From contig NC_062236.1 of assembly GCF_905475465.1 (NCBI RefSeq), positions 2,986,001 to 3,050,000 on the forward strand: a DNA stretch of 64,000 nucleotides. Direction: 5' to 3'. The notes beneath the pieces were generated by a model, which saw only the letters and a program-made list of their open reading frames with translations, did no database searches and was not told where the DNA came from. Positions 20,488 to 31,850 of the stretch are shown here, in pieces. The DNA comes from Pieris napi (lineage: Eukaryota; Arthropoda; Insecta; Lepidoptera; Pieridae). The number at the start of each line of letters is the position of its first letter. Within the stretch, counting starts at the first letter, position 1. Made by a program: the position numbers and the translations under genes.

Positions 20488-20600
20488 CTAGCGACCCGCC
20501 CCGGCGTTGCACGGGCAACCGTGACCCGTAAACCTTGAAAAATAATATACCTAATATACTAATAAAACCGCAATAATTTGCGTGCAGTAGTTTTGAGTTT
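20488..20600 (-). mobile_element. Helitron 3' end, third subfamily
   Basis: On the minus strand the sequence is GTTGCccGTGCAAC (hairpin), GCCGGGGCGGGTCG, then CTAG at 20491-20488, followed by T. The interior extends rightward for an unclear distance, perhaps to about 20770. Words such as GTGCAGTAGTTTTGAGTTTA (plus strand, 20582) are typical of lepidopteran non-autonomous elements. The 5' end was not located. Confidence 0.7.
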
Positions 20601-20833
20601 AATAAACCGACGTCAAATAGTCGCTGACTTTTTTGTGGACATAATCAAGCTTTATCATATCTCTCTCATGGTTAAGGTAGCGTTCGTAGGAAACGTTTTC
20701 GTTCGACCGTTCTTTCTCCTACTTTGCAAATCACAAAATGTTTTCATTTTCAGATCTATATAAGGTAGATATGAAATTGACGTTTTGTAGGGTAGGAACA
20801 AAAAGTAGATTTTTTTAAATATAATATTTTAAA

Positions 20834-21151
20834 TTAATCAAACTATGTACCATTGCTATCTATGCACTTTCGCCATATTAAAGGTAGTTCATTGAACCCT
20901 TTACTAAAAACAAGCGAACGGGAATCAATAAAATATTTGAAGGCGGTTTCGATTGCACCATAAGAGTTGAATTTTTTACCTTGCAAGAAGTTATCCAAAT
21001 TTGGAAAAAAATGGTAGCAATCTGTGGTCTAGCGTTGTCGTGAAGCAGCAGTGGCCTAGAGCGATTGACCAGCCTTGGTTGTTTAACAGCTAGCTTTTAA
21101 GCTAGCTGCAGCATGCATCGTGGTTTGCAGTTGTTGACAATAGACATCTGC
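20834..21151 (-). pseudogene. mariner transposase, C-terminal half remnant
   Basis: The minus strand from 21151 reads ADVYCQQL, then after a small lesion LVNRSRPLLLHDNARP (21075-21025). That is the mariner catalytic-domain block, with the second D of the DD34D triad in HDNARPH. The last frame reads FLQGKKFNSYGAIETAF, then FIDSRSLVFSKGFNELPLIW and RKCIDSNGT, a TAG where the family has Tyr, and FD plus a terminal TAA at 20834. The segment with the third catalytic D (PPYSPDLAPSD region) is deleted and frames shift at least twice. It is therefore inactive. The 3' terminal inverted repeat was not found. Confidence 0.9.
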
Positions 21152-21743
21152 TGTTCTTATATAATATAGCCTCTGACACTCACAACGTGACTTTCTTTTT
21201 ACCAAGTCGGTGTCGGTTAAGTACTCCGTAAAACCTTTCAAACATTACTCCTTTATAATAGATTTACATAATTCAACGTTTGGAGTTTATATTTTTCTAA
21301 AAAGCTTTTCTAAAACTTTTCTTAACGGATCTTGTGTTAAATTGGCTCTGAAATAGCCTTCTATCAGAAACCTAAACCAATTTTACCCTAATACATATTA
21401 GAATCGAAAAGTTTTATATTAAAAAAATATTTAACTATTTACTTAATTCAGTCATGTATTGTATACCTTTAGATTATAAAACAAATTACCAGCAAATAGA
21501 TATATTTAATATAATAAAAAATGCTTTAAAAATAATAAAAAGCTCTGGTATCCTTTATTAGATATAATGACTTTGCATCTTACAATTTATTATATTTTTT
21601 TTTGTCTAACTTGTATGTAATAATTGTTAACTGTGTTTTATGTATATGATTGAATGTGTATTCCGTTTCCTTTTGAGTAAAATGTAGTTGTTTAGATATT
21701 GTATAATAAGTATTGTGTATAAGCTGTAGGAATACTGCAAATA
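21152..21743. other. Unassigned AT-rich sequence
   Basis: The phrase CCTCTGACACTCACAACGTG (21170) partly recurs near 24247 (CTCCTGACACTTATAACGTG). This hints at a shared but undefined repeat. Nothing else is recognised. Confidence 0.35.
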
Positions 21744-21913
21744 CAGTGTAAACTCTTTATAACGAATTTCAAGGGACCAAGCATTTTTATTCGTTATAGA
21801 GAGGGTTCGTTATAGGGGAGGAAGAATTAATGTATGGGTATTGGTTAAACCAAATAAATTTAATCCGTTTTTACGTTATAGAGAGTTTTTCGTTATAAAG
21901 ACAGTATACACTG
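21744..21913. mobile_element. 170-bp MITE, Tc1/mariner-pogo-like, TA target site
   Basis: It is flanked by TA on both sides (21742-21743 and 21914-21915). The ends are inverted repeats: CAGTGTAAACTCTTTATAAC on the left and the complement of TTCGTTATAAAGACAGTATACACTG on the right. TA duplication and CAGTG termini fit the pogo/Tigger branch of Tc1/mariner (known for that group). The word CGTTATA is repeated about five times inside in both orientations. There is no coding capacity. A longer relative lies at 18149-18558. Confidence 0.88.
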
Positions 21914-22223
21914 TATATAAATAAATCTCTCACCCAAATATCATCATACAGATTGGTGATGTAGGCAAACCTGGGGCAGTATGCAAGCATGTCCTCGTAT
22001 AAAAGACCCAGTAGAGTAATACGAATGTTGAAGATACAAATTGCGTCCTATTCGCTCGGCTCTGAAAAATGTAAGCGTCACAAAAAGGGTTGGAATGGCT
22101 TTCAATGATATTAGATTTTTCTAAAGTAAAACTCTTTTGTACGTCATTGTTAGATAAATGATGTGAGAGCAATGAACTGTGCAGACGAAAGCTTTATGAT
22201 AATTTTAATTATCTTATGAATAT

Positions 22224-22325
22224 ACTCAAACTCAAAATAACTTTATTCATATAGGTAATCAAGTGGATACACTTATGAACATCAGAAAAGAAGTTAAAAT
22301 TAATTTTAAATTTACATTTACTACG
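22224..22325 (-). repeat. Family K repeat, 3'-terminal piece (TTTGAG-tail variant)
   Basis: On the minus strand the sequence ends in TACCTATATGAATAAAGTTA followed by TTTTGAGTTTGAGTATA. The short TTTGAG repeat tail and the TTCATAAGTG block identify the family, seen complete at 57531-57862. A short microsatellite-like tail after AATAAA is typical of L2/CR1/jockey-type retroelements or SINEs using their machinery (inference). Confidence 0.75.
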
Positions 22326-22365
22326 AATGTGTTGTATGTACATTTTTGGTGGGTGTATTATTTTT

Positions 22366-22690
22366 GATGATATACTTCTTTTGGCGCGTTAGAGTAAAAT
22401 GATGAGAGTAAATTTTTACGATGCGCTCGCGCATACCGTCACAAAAAACTGACACCCTCAAGTTAACATAGTCAACATAAAAAATGTCCTTTTTTTTTAA
22501 TTTAGAAATAATTTTTTGTGATATTTTAATAAACTTTATTTAACTAGATAATGGCGTTATAATAAAACTTTCAATGTATTCAATACCTTTTTTCTATTGT
22601 TAGTGTCGTCTTTTCTACAAACGTAGAATATGGCAAAAGATAAAAATTGAAATAGATTTTTATCTTGTTACGCCAAAGAAGTATAACTTA
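22366..22690 (-). mobile_element. Family M MITE, long copy
   Basis: The minus-strand left end has AAGTTATACTTCTTTGGCGTAAC and the right end GCGCCAAAAGAAGTATATCATC. Between them lie TTCTACGTTTGTAGAAAAGA, the TGACGGTATGCGCGAGCGC block and TTTACTCTCATCATTTTAC. It is about 120 bp longer than the 30375 copy, owing to an extra AT-rich interior. ACACGCGTTA flanks the left end, as in other copies. Confidence 0.8.
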
Positions 22691-22822
22691 TAACGCGTGT
22701 ACAATACACACACATGTTTTTTTTAACATATTTTAAAGAGCCTTTAACATTACGCTCAAACTGACAAAAACATTCAAGTACCAAATAATGGGCATATCAT
22801 TTATATAATTAGTTCTACCACA

Positions 22823-22885
22823 TGATGTTATGACCGCCCATGGATTGTCACAATGCCTCGCGAATGCGTTAATGGCCTTCTAAGA
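22823..22885 (-). pseudogene. LINE family J tail fragment
   Basis: A short minus-strand piece covering only the end of the coding part and the start of the tail (CGCATTCGCGAGGCATTGTG, CCATGGGCGGTCATAACATC). It is too short for further description. Confidence 0.6.
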
Positions 22886-23246
22886 TTTGGTTAATTACTG
22901 CGGTTTATAAGTTGATGTACACTTACTAAACTTACTAAAAGCATTTGACGTTCATGAAAAAAATACAGATAAAAAATGCTAACTTTAGAGCGCTACAGCG
23001 TGAAACTTCTTTGAAATACAAATGTTTCGAAGCTTCAGTGCAAATAAGTTAATGAAACATTTAAATTGAGTCACTTTAAGTGCTAGAACTTTGTTTTTAA
23101 TTATGGAGGTCAGATTTTTGGTGCAAAAATAAGCATAATAATTTAATTGTCGCTTCTGTGGCTTCTATCAATACTATGCGAGTTACTGAATCAATACTCT
23201 GTGACTGTGTGAACAGGGAAATAGTGAGAAATTTCAGGTCATAATA

Positions 23247-23374
23247 CAACTGTTTAGGGTCTGGGCCTCAGATTTCTAAGTAGGTGATCAGCCTTCTGTA
23301 CCACACGCCTTCGACTTTTTGGTTCTAACGCCGGTTTCCTCACGATGTTTTCCTTCACCGTACGGGCCTGTGTT
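23247..23374 (-). mobile_element. SINE family A, 5'-truncated copy with internal deletion
   Basis: The minus-strand body and 3' part are present (CGTACGGTGAAGGAAAACAT, CGTGAGGAAACCGGCGTTAG, GAAGGCTGATCACCTACTTA). The head is gone, and the AATGATCATGAAACAGATTC block is deleted between the CTACTT and AGAAATCTGAGG words. Confidence 0.85.
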
Positions 23375-26278
23375 ATCTGATCACTCTCCGTGGTAAATGC
23401 GGTAGAAGATGCAAAGAGACCTCATACCTCTATTAGTTGTAGTTGGAAGGCCAATGGGAAGTCGTTTCCATTTATATTCTCAATTTAATATCGAACCATA
23501 TATTTTGAATAAACTCATAACCGAAGGCCCTCACAAACCAAACTAAGCGCTAAGCCTGCACGTTAAAAATTTAATCGATTATGTCCTACGGGAGTCGTAA
23601 TTGGCGCTAGTCTTGTTTCTGTAACTAAACTTTAATTGTCAATGTCAAAAATATCTTTATTAACCTCTGAACTTATTGAGTTAAATCAGTTCTATTATTT
23701 ATTTGCTTTAAACAACGCACTTTCCTAGTTCTAATAATTATTTTCCATCCCTTTGAAATTCGTCTAAAAACAGAAGTCGAAACAAAATTATATGCGTAGG
23801 TAAAGAATTCACTTTTATTTTGAAGATTAATGATGCTTGTAATAATTAATTAGGTTTCTGTTATTAGGTTTAACCTAACATAATTATTAGTTATCTGGTC
23901 GCGTAATTAATTATTAAGTAATATATATATATATATGTATATAGATAATTATCTTAAGATAATAATCTGTAATCAATACCTATAATTGAATTTTCGTGGT
24001 GAGCCTGTCCGATACCTTTGAGATCCCCTCACCTTGAACCTTTGATCCTACCCGAGGGCTCTGTTACCTTAGGTCTCTTTGTGTAGACATCCCGTACTTA
24101 TTTATATATTCACTTCTTATGTGGTAGGGTACAACTGTAAGGCTCAGGGATGCGTAGGGCTGTTAGTTTTTAGTTCTCATCCTCTCATATATTTAGATGT
24201 CTAGTGCCGTTTTCTGATACATATACTCGTACTATACATAATACTCCTGACACTTATAACGTGTAATTAATAAATGGCTGGTACAATTGGTAAATATTGT
24301 ATTGAAATATAATAGTTATTTTAAAGATCTCTGCCTATACTAAAATTAATGTATGTTTGCAATTTTGCTGGTCGTCTATACATATTTGAATATATCACGG
24401 TTATACGGTACCATTCATAAATTAATTTTTATAAACCTACAAAAAGAATTCAACAGATGAGGTCATAACAAACAGTTTATAATATTAGGTTGAAGAGGTA
24501 GTTCGTACCCGTCGCCGAAAATTAATTAAGTTCTGAAGGATTTTTCTAATAGCCTCACAAACTTTTGAATCCAGAATTTAATCAAATTTTAAGATTGACT
24601 ATCAACGAACGCTATTAGCAATAAATGGAACTGTCACTTCAACGATGTTTAACCTCTTAAAATTGTATAAATCTTTTTCTTCTAAACCCTAATTCTATAA
24701 TATTAATTAATGATAATTTACTAACAGTCGCACCCAAAACGTTACATTTCTTGATATTTAAAAACCTTGTTACAAATTGAAATGACTGGTTGATCTTTAA
24801 TTTTTACGTTCTAAGGAATACGTTTATACATTGATATTTCTTCTGTATAAACTTGTGAATTTATTGTAATTCTCTTGTGCATAGTTTCACAAAGAGATCT
24901 ACGAGGTAAAAAATTCAAACGGGTTCCCAAAAGACGTGACTTGAACTGAATGAAACGCGATTCTTCGGACTTTTGTTTCTGTAAGTGGAATATTTTTAAC
25001 GTTGCCTACTTTATCTGTGCGGAAGTAGGCTCGACAGCTCTGTTTTTCTCATGTTTCGGTGTTGAACAATAATTTCAGTCGGCTAAAATACGCCTGAATA
25101 ATCACTAGAAAAACTAGGAAAAATAATAGGTAGGTAGTTTTCAGACAAAATACACACACATATTTAGGAAAAAATACATGGCCAGCCAGTCAAAATACAT
25201 AGTAAAGATACAATATAAAGCAATTGTACTCGATTACGATAGTCTATAATATACTGTAGATACACAGGATTCCGTGAATAATATTAACAAAAATTATAAA
25301 ATTCATTTTCATATTATTTCGTGGTTGCTTATACACGTTATATACGTTACAATAAAAAATAGTTTTCAATACGCCCTCAACTTTTTCCGTCGGCCAGCAA
25401 AAAACAAAAAAAGGCCCAAAGCAGGTTTTGTTTAAAAATATAGGGATTTCTCCATCACTGCACACGGTTGCCTTTAAAGGAGTCATGTGGGAAGACCCGG
25501 TGAACGAACTCACTCGCATGAATACAGTTCATTTCCTTCGATACTCGTGATTCTTATGTGAACATTTAAATAATGCTTAAACAATAATAATTAAAATCTA
25601 TGTAACCAATTATTTGCGAGAATTTTCTCGACGTTTCGACTGCTTTTCAGTAATCGTGGTCAGTGAGAACGGCATCAAGCTTCAATAAATGTTTTTTTTT
25701 ATATTTCATTGTTCCTTAATGCCCCTCAAAATCTTTGCAAAATTCACAAGCTGTATTCATAGCATATTCCGGACTTCGTTTTCTCGAGAATTCAACATAT
25801 TCTACTATTATTTTATATACTGTGGTATCAATTGTTCTTCCTACACGTTTATTGTATTAGTATTCTTACTGTGTATTATTCTTTTTAATTCAATGACCGG
25901 TAGTTAATCACGATCGTGCCATATCTTAAACAAATTCCTTTTAAATAAAATAGAAGCGTTACAAAACAATGGCTTATTTGTATGAAGTGGTATTGTTACC
26001 AAGAGTTATTCATTTTAAATATGCTATAATTTTTGGAAGTTGATGAAGTTCCCACACGCACTTTACGTCTAGTGTTATAAGTTATTTATTTCAAAACGTA
26101 AATTCTAGTGTCAAAGACTGCCCAGTGTGAATTTCTGTGTAAGAGCTTTTGACGTTGACGAAAAGGTTATGCAAGTCGCGATAATACACTTTATTACAAA
26201 GAGTTCGTGAAATTCTCTTCGTAATTATACTATATTCTTGCTTGTATATACCAAAAAATATTCAAAGGTTCTTTAAAA
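23375..26278. other. Long unassigned AT-rich stretch
   Basis: It holds an (AT)n run at about 23919-23937 and a perfect 16-bp palindrome ATTATCTTAAGATAAT at 23948-23963. A GC-richer patch at 24000-24160 has no open frame. Short frames (25244-25519 minus; 25689-25907 plus) look like chance. I see no splice-flanked exon. Confidence 0.35.
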
Positions 26279-26576
26279 GTCAAAATCATTTATTCATATA
26301 GGTAACACAATGAACTAAGTGTACATTGTGTCGAACGTCAAAAAAAGAAAATATATATATGAATTTTACATTTATTGCCAGTTCTCAAATCAAGGGTGTA
26401 GAACGGAAGAGAAGAACTGGCAATAAACTCTCCGCCACTCTTTTTAATCGCCAAGTTTTTTGTTTTACACAACGTTTGTAAGGAGCTGCAACCATTACAC
26501 TTTATTAAAAACAAAGATTTGTCCTCTACCAGCAGGAGGCATGGTGAAATAGGAACAGGCACTTACATTCTCGTAT
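26279..26576 (-). repeat. Family K repeat, near full-length copy (TTTGAC-type tail)
   Basis: The minus strand runs from GAGAATGTAAGTGCCTGTTC (26576 side) through CCTCCTGCTGGTAGAGGACA, AGTGTAATGGTTGCAGCTCC and GGCGATTAAAAAGAGTGGCG. It then continues through TTGCCAGTTCTTCTCTTCCG to TATGAATAAATGATTTTGAC. No pol III boxes were found at its start. It is therefore more likely the 3' untranslated part of a LINE than a SINE. Copies on both strands show it is dispersed. It lacks the AT-rich spacer (ATCATGTGGAAGTGG) present at 27171-27440. Confidence 0.85.
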
Positions 26577-27170
26577 AACACAGAGAAATGTGCGGTGCGG
26601 AAACCAAAGATAATATTAAGAGCAAAAAGTTTTTACTACTTAGCGAACTGTCATGAAACAGACGAATCGAATTAAATTTCGGACCGGAATTGCACCGTTC
26701 TTTGATGTTTAATTATTAACCTACCATTAGGAAACTTGACTACTTTGTTAAGCCGTTACAAGTTGCTAATAGTTTGTCAGTTTTGTTTCCTAAATCTTAT
26801 CAGGCGAAGGCTTTTAATTAAACTTTGTATCCCTATACCTGTTGACAGTATTTCCGTCTAAGAAAATTGCAATATTGAAAATGTTAATAAAAACCGCGCT
26901 CTCTTTGTTCCAGGTAAATTCGAGCAATCTTGTCTCTGTTTTATGTGCCTCATCTTCAACAATATCTTTTGTATTAAGGTAACTTGTAGGTATATTTTGC
27001 TTGTGGATTGGAGAAATTATTCTTTGGTATTTCTGAAGACTGAGCTGAAAATCGATTGTCGTAATATTAAATCCGATAAGTTCAAGACGTTTTTTTTAAT
27101 AAATTGTTTTATGCCTATAATCCTATAAATGAAAACATAATTAGTATGTGCGTGCGTCACTATCTAAATA
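26577..27170. other. Unassigned AT-rich sequence
   Basis: A 61-codon frame (26943-27128) has no supporting signals. Nothing else is identified. Confidence 0.35.
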
Positions 27171-27440
27171 ACGAGAATGTAAGTGCGTGCTCCTATTTCA
27201 CTATGCCTACTGATGATAGAGGACAAATCTTTGTTTTTAATTTTTATTATTATTAATTAACTAATAATTACTCAAGATATCATGTGGAAGTGGACATTGT
27301 GTAATGGTTGCAGCTACTTACAAACATTGTGAAACAAAAAACTTAAATAGGAGTAAATATAAAATTAGAAGCATTTAGCATTTAATATGTATTTCTTTAT
27401 TGATGTCCATAAGTGTACATTGTTACCTAAATTAATAAAT
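27171..27440 (+). repeat. Family K repeat, copy with deleted centre
   Basis: It starts ACGAGAATGTAAGTGCGTGC, keeps the full 5' half including TCAAGATATCATGTGGAAGT and GTAATGGTTGCAGCTACTTA, then jumps from ACAAAAAACTTAAATAGGAG straight to GTAAATATAAAATTAGAAGC. The GGCGGAGAGTTTATTGCCAG segment has been lost. The terminal AATAAATTT is altered and the GAC tail is absent. Confidence 0.85.
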
Positions 27441-27888
27441 TTCGAATTTGGTCTTAAATATACTTTACTAGGTTTCTTAAATATCGTTACATTACGTGGC
27501 TTAAACGTCGTGTAATATGATATTAAAAAACAAATCGCCTTCAAGATTAATAAAGCGTGCAAAAATTAATAATCTCCAGCTATATTTACGTTGGCATTAT
27601 AAAATGTAATTTTAGTCTCATTAGTTCTAGATGAGCGCGTTTATAATCTGTATTTTTACGGCCATTACAGGAATCTTTATAAATAAGGATGGATTTCATT
27701 AATTAAATGACGTCATTAAAAGTTTTAAGAGAATGCCAAAGTTTAATTTTTTAAATACTTTTTGATAAATTGTGTTTGGAAAAGTAGGTTTCAGTTTGAA
27801 AGTTTTGAATTATACATTTTTGTGTCAACTATGATAATATTTTTTTGTTCAATTGTGCTGAAATTTAAGTTATTTGTGTTATGAGACA

Positions 27889-28188
27889 GTACACTTATGA
27901 ACGCCAGTAAAAACATAATACTTCTAAATTTACATTTACTGGCGAAACAAGGGAGACGAAATACACATGAGAAGAACTTAGTATAAACTTTTTGTCACTT
28001 TTTACCTGCACTCAAACTCTAAATAACTTTATTCATATAGGTAAACAAGTACACTTATGAACGTCAGAAAAGAAATTAAATTAATTGTAAATTTACATTT
28101 ACCTTTAGTTTGCTAGTCAAGGGCGTAGAGCGGGCAAGAAAAACTGGCAAGAAACTTTCCGCCACTCTTTTTAAACGCTAAGTTTTAA
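27889..28188 (-). repeat. Two adjacent 3' pieces of family K
   Basis: The first piece (27889-28000) holds the TTACATTTACTGGC to TTCATAAGTGTACT part, diverged. The second (28010-28188) holds GCGTTTAAAAAGAGTGGCGG through TGAATAAAGTTATTTAGAGT, with the TTTGAG-type tail. They lie in the same orientation 10 bp apart. That could be tandem insertion, or one insertion into the AT-rich tail of another. Confidence 0.75.
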
Positions 28189-28284
28189 GTCATGCAAATT
28201 GTTTGTAATAAAGCAAATCAGTACCACTATTACCTTATACATCTCAAAAACTGTCAGACCTTATTTTATCTTTATATATATAAT

Positions 28285-28489
28285 TCTTCTGTGAGTGTGT
28301 ATGTCACTGAACTTCTCTCAAACGACTGGACCGATTTTGATGAAATTTTTTGTGTGTGTTCAAGGGGATCTGGGAATGGTTTAGATTCACAAATCAGCCC
28401 GGCAGGTGGCGCTGCAGTCGGTACTTTCATACTTTAATATCCTAATAGCTTGAAATATCATGCAGGACAACGTCTGTGGGGTCCACTAG
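28285..28489 (+). mobile_element. Complete short Helitron, 205 bp
   Basis: It begins TCTTCTGTGAGTGTGTATG and includes ACGACTGGACCGATTTTGAT, the host-like word shared by many lepidopteran Helitrons. It ends GGACaacgtctgtgggGTCC (hairpin), ACTAG at 28485-28489, followed by T at 28490. TC start, hairpin and CTAG end satisfy the Helitron rule. The 3' end is nearly identical to that at 11680, so one replication machinery probably mobilised both. Confidence 0.88.
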
Positions 28490-29064
28490 TAGGTATATAA
28501 AGTTCAGGCAGTGTGGGACGCAGCTCAGGTGAATCCAACAAATCCTCGTACTCTCAGTAGTGCGGTGATGCGCTAATTTCCGCGTCGAATATATAAATTG
28601 TTTCTTTTACTAAAAAAAAACACAAAATCACGAAACAGGTCACAAATACATTACACAATATAAATTGTATTTACGAGAAACATTATGTACGCTTGAAGCC
28701 ACTGCCCAATCGTTCCCGAAGACCTAAATAAACTTCACACGGACCTTATGTAGGGAATAGGGATTATCGTAAAAATGGGATTTTGTCGTAATAACGTTTT
28801 TTATCTAGTATAGAAAAACATCTAGGTTAAACCGCTAACATTTTTTAGTATATTTTAGTAATCCTACCTGAAGACAGACAACTAAATCACGGGTTCTTAG
28901 TTCCAAAATAGAACTAAATTGTTTTGAGATGTAAGTAATGAACTAAAATAACACTGATAAATTAATCTTCCTCATGCCCCAATAGGGTACACATTTTTTT
29001 GGTCTGTTACTAGGCCGTGGGGTGCGTCCGTGTGGCGCCGTCTTACTTTAGACTACTATAATAT
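28490..29064. other. Unassigned sequence
   Basis: Moderately AT-rich. The patch near 29010-29040 (GCCGTGGGGTGCGTCCGTGT) is GC-rich without an open frame. It may be the upstream remainder of the LINE tail that follows. Confidence 0.35.
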
Positions 29065-29250
29065 TGAATTAGAAGGTGGATAGACCAAATTTAAGAAACA
29101 GCAGGTGGTACATAGCAGTGCAGAGGTGAATGGAGAACGCCTTTGCCAAAAAAGAGCACACAGATACCTAAAAGAGAATGGAAATAGAAACGTGTAAAAA
29201 ATGTAAAAGTATCTGAATTAAAATGCTATTATTATTATATATAATATAAG
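29065..29250 (+). pseudogene. LINE 3' end, same family as 735-1190
   Basis: The block AGAAGGTGGATAGACCAAAT corresponds to RRW.DQI, followed by AACAGCAGGTGGTACATAG and GGTGAATGGAGAACGCCTTT. Then comes GCCAAAAAAGAGCACACAGA, homologous to CAAAAAAGGGACACAGATG at 1089. The tail is TCTGAATTAAAATGCTATTATTATTA. Frames are broken; only the last part of the reverse transcriptase and the 3' untranslated tail remain. Confidence 0.75.
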
Positions 29251-30374
29251 AATTATCAATTATTGTATTCATATTTTTTTTCGAACAGCAAACACCGAAT
29301 GTCAGTTTGGACCATATTCCCAATAAACCGATTTTACAATCAAAAACCTTTGTAAAAATTATAAAATAAAACTCTTGAAAAATGAGGATCACATAAAACT
29401 AATTTAGTGGCCCAATATTCTATTACCCAAGAGATCTCGAAGCTTGAGCGAGATGTCAAAGAAATGCGTCGGGAATCGGGATGTGTACATAAACCCTTTT
29501 AAGCACAAAGGATCCTTTAAAATCAGCCATGCAAATGGATTTCGTTTATTTGACTTCAGAAGTTTATAGTTGCCTGGTACATATGGAAAAATTTATTTTC
29601 CTTTATTACTTTAGTCCCCAACAGGTCATGTGGTGAAAATATTTCCGTCTGTTTCATTCATTGCTTTGCTTTAAAGGCAGTATGTGATAGCCTTGTATGC
29701 CTGATGTTCTTAAAAACCGTTTAATCGGAATTTTACAGGAAGAAAATCTATTGATTATGAACTTTGAAGAAACTTAACTTTGAAATCTTGCATCGAGTGC
29801 CTAAGACCTATACCGAAATATGTGTTGTTAGAACTTGTTTTATAATATAAATACACAAGCCTTTGGGACGTCCAAAAAAGAGCAGCCGTCGCATCCCATT
29901 TTTAGTGAATGCGTTGCCGTCCGTTGAGGGATGAGTACACTCACTTTGATACATATTGTATCCTTGAACTAAACAAAGGAAAAAATCAAAGAGTTCTATC
30001 AATTTATCGAAGAATGCCGCGTAAAGGCATTCTATAGTAAAGGTTGATAAAAGTTTTCGGTACGCCTATTTAGAATTCCGAGTAACTTTTCGATTTCGTA
30101 AAGCTTTCGGTAAAGTTTGATTTCTTCTCATGAACCGTGTTTTATTATAGTAGATACAAAAAATATACATATTAACATAGTAATTCAATACACTACTAAA
30201 ACTCTATTATTTTATTTTGCTATTAGTAATAAAAATAACTGTCGAAGACGTTTCGAACTGATTTATTTACAAGCACAAATAATTATGTGACTATATAAAG
30301 AGTGTTACGAGGTAGTTCGGAAATCCAAACCGTTCCGGAGAAAAAAAAGTGTATGTACTTCTGTACACGCGTTA
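29251..30374. other. Unassigned AT-rich sequence
   Basis: Short antisense frames at 29168-29392 and 29808-30002 lack any motif. No repeat ends were recognised. Confidence 0.35.
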
Positions 30375-30578
30375 GAAGTTATACTTCTTTGGCCTAACAA
30401 GATAAAAATCTTTTCAAAATTTTTATTCTACGTTTGTAGAAAAAATTACATTAACAATAGAAAAAACTAAAATGTTGACTTATAGATAACTTCAGGGTGT
30501 CGGTTTTTTGTGTGCGCGCGCGCCGTATTAATTTACTCTCATCATTTTACCCTAACGCGCCAAAAGAAGTGTAACTTC
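30375..30578 (+). mobile_element. Family M MITE, 204 bp, reference copy
   Basis: The termini are GAAGTTATACTTCTTTGGCC (30375-30394) and GCGCCAAAAGAAGTGTAACTTC (30557-30578), an imperfect inverted repeat. Inside are AACAAGATAAAAATC, TTCTACGTTTGTAGAAA (itself a small hairpin), CAGGGTGTCGGTTTTTTGTG, an alternating GTGTGCGCGCGCGC run and TTTACTCTCATCATTTTACC. This copy best shows the family's layout. No clear target duplication was found, so the ends could be subterminal. Confidence 0.8.
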
Positions 30579-31704
30579 AAAAGTAAAAAGCGAATTTAGC
30601 CAAAGGCGTTAAATGTAATCATAAAATACTTTAGGTTAACACAAAACATTAACAGTAGATAAACCATAATTTCTTTACAACTTCCGACTCGTAAACCTCA
30701 CAGAATTTTCCTTAAGCCAAATCGTGATGTAGTAGCTGGAAAAACGACAATAAATAAACCTAATTAAACTCACTTCGTTAAGCCCTTTCAGACTTATCAG
30801 CTATTCCTTGAATCTAGCCAACTACGGTGTATTTTATCAATAGGCACCCGGCAAAGTACATTGAACGTAGCCAGGCGGAATTTCACGTCTATTTTTAGTA
30901 ATAAATTTAAGGATACATAGGTATTTCAGTTATAAAAATACCTGAAAATATTGATACAGAAATGTTTTCTGTTTTTGTTCAATTTGTGACCTAAAAGAGT
31001 CCATTAATATACCTCTTGCCCTATTAAATTTCTGCACAGCGATATGTAGTTAATATTAATTAACTAATTGATAAAACTGTACATGAGAACATTTTAAAAA
31101 GCCAAGTTAGCCAAGGCGTTGTGATTAAATGACAACAATATAAATGATGGAGGTTCGCAATTAAGCCCCGCCGGCCACATCAATCACCGGCTATCCAGAG
31201 GGAACTGATTTTATTTTATTTTCTCCATACCCATGTGCGCCTGGTACCCCATACTTTCAATGTGATGCATCACTCACTTTTTTTAATATATGGACTTAAC
31301 CCCTAGACTTTATTGGACCATATGTTGTTCAAAGTTGACCAAGTTTGTTAAACACAAACCACACTTTTATTAGTCGCGGTTTAGAAACTTTAAATTCTTA
31401 TTGTATTAAGAAGAAATATATTTTAGAAGTATTTTTGTTTATCACAATATAGGAAAATAATCCTGCCAGTATTAACCACTCGACCTCAGAGACAAGCTTT
31501 TTAAATTTATTTCAGTGTTTTTTATACGAACTCACCAACGATTTTTTGTATAAATTTTCGTTATAATTACCACTTTATTTAAATCTAATTAACTTATCTA
31601 TTGACAAGAAATAAGTCGAGTAGGTGGTTTTTAGTATTGAAATAGCAATTTATAATTGTTTTTTTACTATAGCAGTAAGTACTGATAAATAATACTCACA
31701 TAAT
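30579..31704. other. Unassigned AT-rich sequence
   Basis: A GC-richer patch at 31160-31200 (TTAAGCCCCGCCGGCCACAT) does not extend into an open frame. Nothing else was identified. Confidence 0.35.
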
Positions 31705-31850
31705 TAAAAAAAAAACATAAATCATTTATTAATTTAGGTAATTGTACACTTATGAACGTCAATAAAGAATACATATTTAATGCTTCTAATTTTACATTTA
31801 CTGCCAGTTATTAAATCAAGGGTGTAGAACGGACAATAAATCATTCATAT
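31705..31850 (-). repeat. Family K repeat, 3' part
   Basis: On the minus strand it runs from GTCCGTTCTACACCCTTGAT through CTGGCAGTAAATGTAAAATT and TTCATAAGTGTACAATTACC to TAATAAATGATTTATG. The AAGAGTGGCGGAGAG segment is missing at the 5' side. Confidence 0.75.
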
